From: JACRLW01 sp050181465
Lineage (GTDB): Bacteria > Planctomycetota > UBA1135 > UBA2386
Assembly (NCBI GenBank): GCA_050181465.1
Contig: JBFXDD010000023.1
Location: 1 to 64,000, forward strand
Length of the DNA: 64,000 bases
Reading direction: 5' to 3'
The notes under the pieces are model-generated. The model was given only the letters and a program-made list of their open reading frames with translations. It searched no databases and was not told where the DNA came from. The position numbers and the translations under genes were made by a program. Below, one piece after another: positions 58,512 to 64,000 of the stretch (position 1 is its first letter; every line of letters begins with the position of its first letter).

Positions 58512-61175
58512 TTACCAGCCGAGCACGACGCGCAGCCCCTGACTCATCGCCAGCCCCAAGGCGTTCGCAGCGGGGTCGGCGACCGAACTCTGGAAGAACG
58601 CGGCTGCACCGAGCAGGGCCGGATCCGCGGGCAGCGTGAGAGCCCAAGATGCGACTCCGGCGGTGCTGATCGCGCCGGGAAGCGAGCCGTCGATGCTGAC
58701 GAACAGTTGGCAGTTCGGCATCCCGACAACACCCAGAGACAGCGGCAGCGGCGTGCCGTTCCATTGGGTGTCGGAGAGGCCGAGGAAGAGCAGCGCGAAG
58801 GCCGCATTGGGATCCAGCCCCGGTACCTCGATGTGCAGAACACGACCGATGCGCGGCGCGCTGCCGAGAGCCACGCCGAGGTTCGGCATGCTCGAGCCGC
58901 CGCAGGCACTCCCGAAGGAGCTGACCGACGGGAGCACGACGTCTGCCGTCCACAGGCCGCGGCCGAGGGTGGCGAGCAAGAGCCGCCGCGAGCCGTGCAT
59001 GAACACGATCTCTTCGCAGACGACGTTGGCCGGACCGTCGTTGCTCGTGGTCCAAGTCGTGCCGCCGTCGTTGCTCGCGAAGACGCCGACCTCGGTCGCC
59101 GCGTAGAGCACGTCGCCGTGGTCGGGATGCACCGCGACGCAATAGACCGGTGCGGTGGGAAGTCGCAGCGCGCCGCTGCCCGTGATCGGCTGCCACGTCA
59201 CGCCGCCGTCGGTGCTGCGCCACAGGTTGTCGGTCGAGAAACCGCCGAAGCACGCATACACGCGCTGCGCATCGCTGGGATCGAAGACGAGACGAGTCAC
59301 GACCCGATCCGGGAGCGGATTGCTGGCACCGTTGTCGTCGATCGCAACCCAGCTCGGCGAGCTCACGGTCGCATTCGTGCTGCGATAGAGACGTCCGTCG
59401 TTGTGACCGACGAGCACCCGATCGGAATTCCCCGGCGCGACGGCGATCGCGGCGATGAAGCTGCCGTTGCTCGGCTTCACGGCGGTCCAGCCGACGTTGC
59501 TGGCCCGCGCATCCGTCGTGCGCCACAAACGAAGCCCGCCGCCGTACAGACGCCGCGACTGGTTCGGGTCGAGTCGCAGCGGCGCGATGAAGTTCGCACC
59601 GCTCGAGTTGGCTTCACTCAGTCCCGTGGTGATCGAGCGCGCCGATGCACCGCCGTTGGTGGAGCGATGCACGCCGAGCCACTGGATCTCACCGAACACG
59701 TAGTTGGCGTTCGTGGGATCGATCTGCACCTGGCCGCCGTCGCCGCCGTAGTTCAGATTGGCGGTGCGACTGTTGCCGACCACACGCAGCGTGCCGTTGT
59801 CCTGCGTGCCGCCGACGATCGTGTCGGTGGGACCGTTGCCTGCAGCTCCGTAGAACTGCGTCGAGATCATGTCGGTGTCGAGGTGCCGCCAGCCGCCGCT
59901 CGTGCTCGCGGTCAGGACGTCGTCGGCCACGTGCACGCCGCCGTCGGTGGTCAGCCAGACGCGCCGATTGGTCGTTCCGTCGTAGTTCGGATCGTGGATC
60001 GCGTAGTGGATGTCCGGATGCGGTTCGACGGTGAGGATGTAGCCGTCGCTGATCTGCGACACGGAGACACCGCCGTCGGTGCTGCGGAAGGTGTGCACAC
60101 CGCCGGCGACCATGTGCGCCGGGTCGGTCGGGCTGACCCACAGCGGGTCGTAGTAGCGGCTTGCTCCCGTCGCACCGCTCGTCGTGCGCTGCGACCAGTT
60201 GCGTCCGCCGTCGGTCGATCGCCAGATCGTGCCGCCGTTCACCCCGACCGAAGCGAACACGAGATTCGCCACCGATCGCGCGTAGTGCAGCTCGATGCGC
60301 GCGTTCTCACCGGCGAGCGAGGTGAGCCCGCTCTGCGCGGGTTGCCACGTGATTCCGGCGTCGGTCGACGTGACCACGCCGTGGACGAGCGGACCGGTCG
60401 AGCTGAAGTGTGCGATCGCGCGATTGCCGTCGTTCGGATCGAATGCGACTTGGAACGAGAGTTCACCGCTGAGCACGTCGACCCAGCTCTGACCGCCGTC
60501 GCTGCTGCGGGCGATTCCGCCGGGACGTCGTGAGCACAGGAGGATCTGCGAGTTGCTCGGGTGGACGGCGATGCGCGTGATCGCCTGCCAAGCGGCGGTC
60601 GTGGGCAGGTGCGTCCAGGTGCTGCCGCCGTCGATCGACTTCAGCATGCCCGCGCCGCGCACGAAGTGATTGAAGCTGCGGTCGAGATGCGCGAGCGAGT
60701 AGAAACCTTCGCCGGTGCCGACGTACATCACGTCGGGGTTCTGCGGGTCGATCTCCACCGCCGACACCGCGAGGTTGCTCCACCAGTCGTCGATCGGGCT
60801 CCACGTCGCACCGGCGTTCGTGCTGCGCCACAGTCCGCCGGCGACCGCTCCGCAGAACATCCGTTGCGGATCGCGCGGATCGATGACGAGAGATCGTGAT
60901 CGCCCGGCCACGTTGTTGGGACCGCGTGAGACCCACGCCGGCGGCGCGATCCCGCCGGAAGTCGGAACGAGCGCGCTCGCTGCCGCGACTTGCGCACGTT
61001 GTTCGAGCGCGGTCTGCCACGCGCGCGCGGGGATCCGACCGTTCTCGTCGCGGTAACGCAGCAGCCGATAGTGGGCGGCGGCGTGCGGCGCATCGGGCTT
61101 GGGTTTCGCACTCGGCGGGACCGTGCAGGCGGAGGCGAGAAGGATCGACAGCGACAGGTAGTGAGAGAATCGCAT
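58512..61175 (-). CDS. Exported Asp-box (BNR/VPS10-like) beta-propeller protein
   Basis: The 887-residue protein has a signal/lipobox LLASAC (Cys ~17). Many Asp-box motifs of the S-x-D-x-G-x-x-W type follow (STNAGATW, SIDGGSTW, SSDGGQSW, STDGGRNW, STDGGVTW, SNDGGTTW), which fold as one or two seven-bladed propellers (~75-750) as in sialidase and VPS10-like proteins. No complete sialidase Arg triad is evident. The C-terminal ~130 residues start FGSACGGSSMP and are the recurrent sandwich. ATG 61175 was chosen at the signal peptide; the upstream open frame is not protein-like. Confidence 0.84.
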   Translation of the reverse strand: MRFSHYLSLSILLASACTVPPSAKPKPDAPHAAAHYRLLRYRDENGRIPARAWQTALEQRAQVAAASALVPTSGGIAPPAWVSRGPNNVAGRSRSLVIDPRDPQRMFCGAVAGGLWRSTNAGATWSPIDDWWSNLAVSAVEIDPQNPDVMYVGTGEGFYSLAHLDRSFNHFVRGAGMLKSIDGGSTWTHLPTTAAWQAITRIAVHPSNSQILLCSRRPGGIARSSDGGQSWVDVLSGELSFQVAFDPNDGNRAIAHFSSTGPLVHGVVTSTDAGITWQPAQSGLTSLAGENARIELHYARSVANLVFASVGVNGGTIWRSTDGGRNWSQRTTSGATGASRYYDPLWVSPTDPAHMVAGGVHTFRSTDGGVSVSQISDGYILTVEPHPDIHYAIHDPNYDGTTNRRVWLTTDGGVHVADDVLTASTSGGWRHLDTDMISTQFYGAAGNGPTDTIVGGTQDNGTLRVVGNSRTANLNYGGDGGQVQIDPTNANYVFGEIQWLGVHRSTNGGASARSITTGLSEANSSGANFIAPLRLDPNQSRRLYGGGLRLWRTTDARASNVGWTAVKPSNGSFIAAIAVAPGNSDRVLVGHNDGRLYRSTNATVSSPSWVAIDDNGASNPLPDRVVTRLVFDPSDAQRVYACFGGFSTDNLWRSTDGGVTWQPITGSGALRLPTAPVYCVAVHPDHGDVLYAATEVGVFASNDGGTTWTTSNDGPANVVCEEIVFMHGSRRLLLATLGRGLWTADVVLPSVSSFGSACGGSSMPNLGVALGSAPRIGRVLHIEVPGLDPNAAFALLFLGLSDTQWNGTPLPLSLGVVGMPNCQLFVSIDGSLPGAISTAGVASWALTLPADPALLGAAAFFQSSVADPAANALGLAMSQGLRVVLGW

Positions 61176-61316
61176 GGGGACCTCGGTGAGCGGGACGCGG
61201 CAGGCTGAGTCCCCTCGCGCGCTGGGCATGGGCAGGAGTGCGGTCGCGACGAGCTGAGATCCAGGTTCATCGCTGCGAGGGGAATCGTCAATGCCCCCAT
61301 TCCCACCGCGGCGCCA

Positions 61317-61328
61317 TAGGATGTCGCG
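61317..61328 (+). promoter_or_regulatory. Leaderless-type -10 element of the sulfatase gene
   Basis: TAGGAT (61317-61322), six bases, then the ATG at 61329. The rest of the 153-bp divergent spacer shows no other clear signal; the opposite gene (Asp-box protein) has no such hexamer before its start. Confidence 0.5.
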
Positions 61329-62819
61329 ATGACGACCCGACCCGGTCTTCCGCCGCTGCTGGGCGCGCTGCTGGCGATCCTTGCCGGTTGCGCGATGGCG
61401 GCGCGCGGCGATCGCCGCGCGCCGCCGCCGCCGAACATCGTGTTCGTCATGGTCGACGACCTCGGCTGGATGGACCTGCACGTGCAGGGCAACTCGAACT
61501 TCGACACGCCGAATCTCGACCGCCTCGCCGCAGGGGGCATGCGTTTCACCGATGCCTACGCCGCGGCTCCGGTGTGTTCACCGACGCGGGCCGCCTGCGT
61601 GACCGGTCGGTCGCCGGCGCGACTGGCGATCACCAATCACATTCCGGATCGGTGGAGCTTCTACGATCGGCCCGCCGAAGCGGGTGGAGCGAAGTCGACG
61701 CCGACGGGACGAACCCTGGGGCCGGCGAAGTCGCGCAACGAGCTGCCGACGGATTGCCGGACGATCGCGCACCGCTTGCGCGAGTCGGGCTATCGGACGG
61801 CCTTCGTCGGCAAGTGGCATCTCGCCGGTGCCGACTGGCGCACGACGGACCCGAAGTGCTTTCCCGAGAGTTTCGGCTTCGACGTCAACGTCGCCGGCAA
61901 CGCGATGGGTGGTCCCGGCACCTTCTTCGGCCCGATCGAGATGCCCAACTATCGAAAGGGCAAGCGCGGCGACTATCTGCCGGACCTGCTGGCGCAGGAA
62001 GCGATCGATCAGTTGACCGCCGCGAAGGCCGCAGCGACTCCGCTGTTTCTCTGCCTGTGGACTTACACGGTGCACTATCCGATCGAGGCGCCGGCGGAGC
62101 TCTACGCGCGTCATGCGGGTTCCGTCGGCGACGGTGAGCCGGACATGCCGACGCGCTACCGCGCGATGGTCGAAGGAATGGACCGTGCCGTGGGACGCGT
62201 GCTGCGCGCGCTGGACGAACTCGAACTCGCGTCCAACACGCTCGTGGTGTTCACCTCGGACAATGGACAGATGCCCGGCGCTTCGGTCGCAGATCCGCTC
62301 CGCGGTGCCAAGGGGCATCTCCACGAGGGTGGCATCCGCGTGCCGCTCATCGTGCGTTGGCCCGGTCGCGTACCCGCGGGTGTCGTCGAAGCGACCCCGG
62401 TCGTCTCGATGGACTTTGCGCCGACCTTCCTTTCGGCGGCAGGGGTGTCCTCCGAGTCCGGTGACTTCGACGGCGTCGACCTGTCGCCGATTCTCTTTTG
62501 TGCAGCCGAACTCGAGCGCGACGCGCTCTTCTGGCACTTCCCGCATTACGCCTACCACGGTCGCAACCACATGGGTGGAGCCGTGCGGTCGGGCCGATGG
62601 AAATACATTCACCATTACGACGACGAGCATCACGAGTTGTACGACCTGCACGCCGACATCGGGGAGTCGCGGAATCTGCACGCGATCGAGCCTGCGCGTG
62701 CCGCAGTCCTGCGCGAGCGATTGTTCGGCTGGCTTGCCGAGACGGGTGCCGCGATGCCGCGGCCATACGACGAGATTCCGGCCGACGAGCTGCCGGGCAC
62801 GAAGCGGACGACGAGGTGA
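61329..62819 (+). CDS. Sulfatase (arylsulfatase family), lipoprotein-type signal
   Basis: The 496-residue exported enzyme has a lipobox ILAGC (Cys 21), metal-binding NIVFVMVDDLGW at 36-47, and the sulfatase signature C83-S-P-T-R-A-A-C, in which C83 is converted to formylglycine. GKWHLAG and FTSDNGQM are the further active-site blocks. It hydrolyses sulfate esters, probably of algal polysaccharides, in the periplasm or at the surface. No dedicated maturase gene is in the window. It is followed after 6 bp by the DUF1905 gene. Confidence 0.92.
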   Translation: MTTRPGLPPLLGALLAILAGCAMAARGDRRAPPPPNIVFVMVDDLGWMDLHVQGNSNFDTPNLDRLAAGGMRFTDAYAAAPVCSPTRAACVTGRSPARLAITNHIPDRWSFYDRPAEAGGAKSTPTGRTLGPAKSRNELPTDCRTIAHRLRESGYRTAFVGKWHLAGADWRTTDPKCFPESFGFDVNVAGNAMGGPGTFFGPIEMPNYRKGKRGDYLPDLLAQEAIDQLTAAKAAATPLFLCLWTYTVHYPIEAPAELYARHAGSVGDGEPDMPTRYRAMVEGMDRAVGRVLRALDELELASNTLVVFTSDNGQMPGASVADPLRGAKGHLHEGGIRVPLIVRWPGRVPAGVVEATPVVSMDFAPTFLSAAGVSSESGDFDGVDLSPILFCAAELERDALFWHFPHYAYHGRNHMGGAVRSGRWKYIHHYDDEHHELYDLHADIGESRNLHAIEPARAAVLRERLFGWLAETGAAMPRPYDEIPADELPGTKRTTR

Positions 62820-62825
62820 CGAGCG

Positions 62826-63311
62826 ATGCGACCCGAGCAGAACACAACGTTTCGCACGAAGCTGACCGCCGGCAGCGTACCTCCCTACGACACATGGACT
62901 TTCGTGGTCGTCCCTACCGACGTGCATGCAGCGCTCGGCGGCGGCGCGCGCATCGCGATACGCGGTCTCATCGAAGGTGTCGAGTTCCGGTCGACGATGC
63001 AACGAGGTGACGGTGTCATGCGCTTCCCGGTGACGCGCGATGTGCGCGAGAACGCCGGGGTCCGAACCGGCAACGAGGTCGAGGTGACCATCGAGATCGA
63101 TCCGGACTCGCGCGAGCCGGAGGTCCCCATGGAGCTGCGCGAGGTGTTGGACTCGAACGCGCTGTGGGATGTGTTTCGCGCCCTGGCTCCCTCGTGTCGT
63201 CGGGCGTGGGCCGAGTATGTCGCCGAAGCCAAGCAGCAGTCGACTCGCGCACGTCGAGCGGCCAAGGCCGTCACCGGCATCGCCGCGAAGCGATTCCCCG
63301 GGCAGAGCTGA
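62826..63311 (+). CDS. DUF1905 / YdeI-OmpD-associated protein
   Basis: The 161-residue soluble protein has a DUF1905 beta-barrel (~5-95; TWTFVVVPTDVHAAL, IRGLIEGVEFRSTM, VTIEID) joined to a helical YdeI/OmpD-associated tail (~105-155; RALAPSCRRAWAEYVAEAK). This is a common bacterial pair without a proven role. It starts 6 bp after the sulfatase stop on the same strand, so co-transcription is likely, though a functional link is doubtful. Confidence 0.8.
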   Translation: MRPEQNTTFRTKLTAGSVPPYDTWTFVVVPTDVHAALGGGARIAIRGLIEGVEFRSTMQRGDGVMRFPVTRDVRENAGVRTGNEVEVTIEIDPDSREPEVPMELREVLDSNALWDVFRALAPSCRRAWAEYVAEAKQQSTRARRAAKAVTGIAAKRFPGQS

Positions 63312-63338
63312 TCGCGGCGCGTCGGCCGATCGTCGACT

Positions 63339-64000
63339 TCAGCGCGTGGTCATCGCCACCGGCAACGACGGCGACAGGACTCGGATCGATGAATCGAAGG
63401 CGACGCTGACGCCTTGCAACGCCCAACCCGGCGGCAGACCCGGGAACATGACCGTGCCGGCTCCGCTCGCATCGAGGCGACCAAGGAATGCGGGATGGCC
63501 TGAACTCAGATAGGCGCCGAGCAGATCGGGGTTCGGGTCCAGACCGTAGAACCACCCGTTGGGAAACGCGCCGGGTGTGAGCGTGAGCGCCGTGAAGTAC
63601 CAATCGCCGGGAATCCCGCGCTCGCGCCGCAGCTCGACGGCACCGTTGCCGATCGCGTTGCGCAGCAGGAAGGCGAAGGGTTGCGGAACGTCGGCGTGAA
63701 AGAAGTCGACGCGCGTGCCGCGCATGTTGGCGTTCGTCGCGAAGTACTCGTGGAAGCCGATCCCGAAGGCACCCTCCGGGTGGGTCGAGTCGGTGACGTC
63801 CAGCAAGAGCTCGCCGTCGAGATGGAAGCGGAGTCGTGAACCCGCTGCCTCGATCCGGAACCGGCGCCACGCCGTCGACGGCAGGTAGCGCGGACTCGGC
63901 AACAGATCGGTGAGGACGCCGAGATTCGCGCGCAGACAGCGCAGTCGGCCGTCGCCCGAGTCCCACGTGAGCGCGTAGCAGGCGCCCTGTTGGCGCTGCG
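63339..64000 (-). CDS. Exported lectin-like protein, truncated by the window edge
   Basis: At least 219 residues are visible and the N-terminus lies beyond base 64000; an internal TTG (63902) is not a credible start because the frame stays protein-like to the edge (LTWDSGDGRLRCLRANLGV). The visible part has a concanavalin-like/LamG-type domain (WRRFRIEAAGSRLRFHLDGE, FGIGFHEYF) and then the recurrent C-terminal sandwich. It is probably secreted like its relatives. It converges with the DUF1905 gene at 27 bp. Confidence 0.72.
   Translation of the reverse strand, partial: QRQQGACYALTWDSGDGRLRCLRANLGVLTDLLPSPRYLPSTAWRRFRIEAAGSRLRFHLDGELLLDVTDSTHPEGAFGIGFHEYFATNANMRGTRVDFFHADVPQPFAFLLRNAIGNGAVELRRERGIPGDWYFTALTLTPGAFPNGWFYGLDPNPDLLGAYLSSGHPAFLGRLDASGAGTVMFPGLPPGWALQGVSVAFDSSIRVLSPSLPVAMTTR

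Overview
The window is about 64 kb of roughly two-thirds GC, densely coded DNA from what looks like a planctomycete (Planctomycetota). The evidence is the many secreted proteins and lipoproteins, several ending in the same kind of ~110-130 residue beta-rich C-terminal region, the sulfatase, LVIVD and Asp-box propellers, CBM9-like and TIR-NB-ARC-TPR proteins, and the near absence of Shine-Dalgarno sites. A ~100-base run of N at 40119-40219 shows that this is a scaffold, probably from a metagenome or draft assembly. I see no rRNA, tRNA, CRISPR array, transposase or phage gene.

Layout. 1-12.2 kb: a small membrane protein, an SGNH hydrolase, a frame-broken exported gene, an SLC13-type transporter with RCK_C domains, a LeuA-like synthase, an orphan helical protein, a signal peptidase I with a large insertion, a membrane protein and a CBM9-like exported protein. 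12.3-18.9 kb: purF, a DUF4262 gene, a small exported protein, a decayed VOC-like gene, an O-methyltransferase, and a tightly coupled operon of pyrE, a flavin reductase and an NTP-transferase/nitroreductase fusion. 18.9-28.3 kb: two divergent paralogous beta-helix proteins around an LVIVD-repeat protein, then an outer-membrane-like lipoprotein, a PstS-like protein and small membrane proteins. 28.4-32.9 kb: pdxR-pdxS-pdxT for vitamin B6, a second glutamine amidotransferase, and tpx. 33-40 kb: an exported caspase-like TPR protein, an M48-type lipoprotein and a patatin with a lipoprotein partner. 40.4-51.5 kb: an ankyrin lipoprotein, a NikA-like solute-binding protein fused to a propeller-like region, a GT2 glycosyltransferase, two S15/CocE-type exported hydrolases, a carboxypeptidase-regulatory-like protein and an SGNH protein. 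51.5-64 kb: a 1446-residue TIR-NB-ARC-TPR protein (candidate immune receptor), a His-rich CxxC protein beside an ECF sigma factor, an SDR/DUF2867 protein, an Asp-box propeller protein, a sulfatase, a DUF1905 protein and a truncated exported protein at the window edge.

Four points stand out. (1) The TIR-NB-ARC-TPR gene ends in eleven almost identical 51-residue (153-bp) repeats. (2) A TAnnnT hexamer sits exactly 6-7 nt upstream of the start codon in at least nine genes, which is the signature of leaderless transcription; it helped to choose several starts. (3) A dispersed intergenic repeat of 89-178 bp with long inverted arms, including one compensatory base-pair change, occurs at four loci. 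(4) The N gap is flanked by a perfect 127-bp duplication that is best explained as two contig ends that really overlap.

How the genes fit together: housekeeping metabolism (purF, pyrE, pdxST, LeuA-like) is scattered among envelope and secreted hydrolase genes. Operons are short and often joined by 1-4 bp start/stop overlaps. Three convergent gene pairs overlap at their 3' ends.
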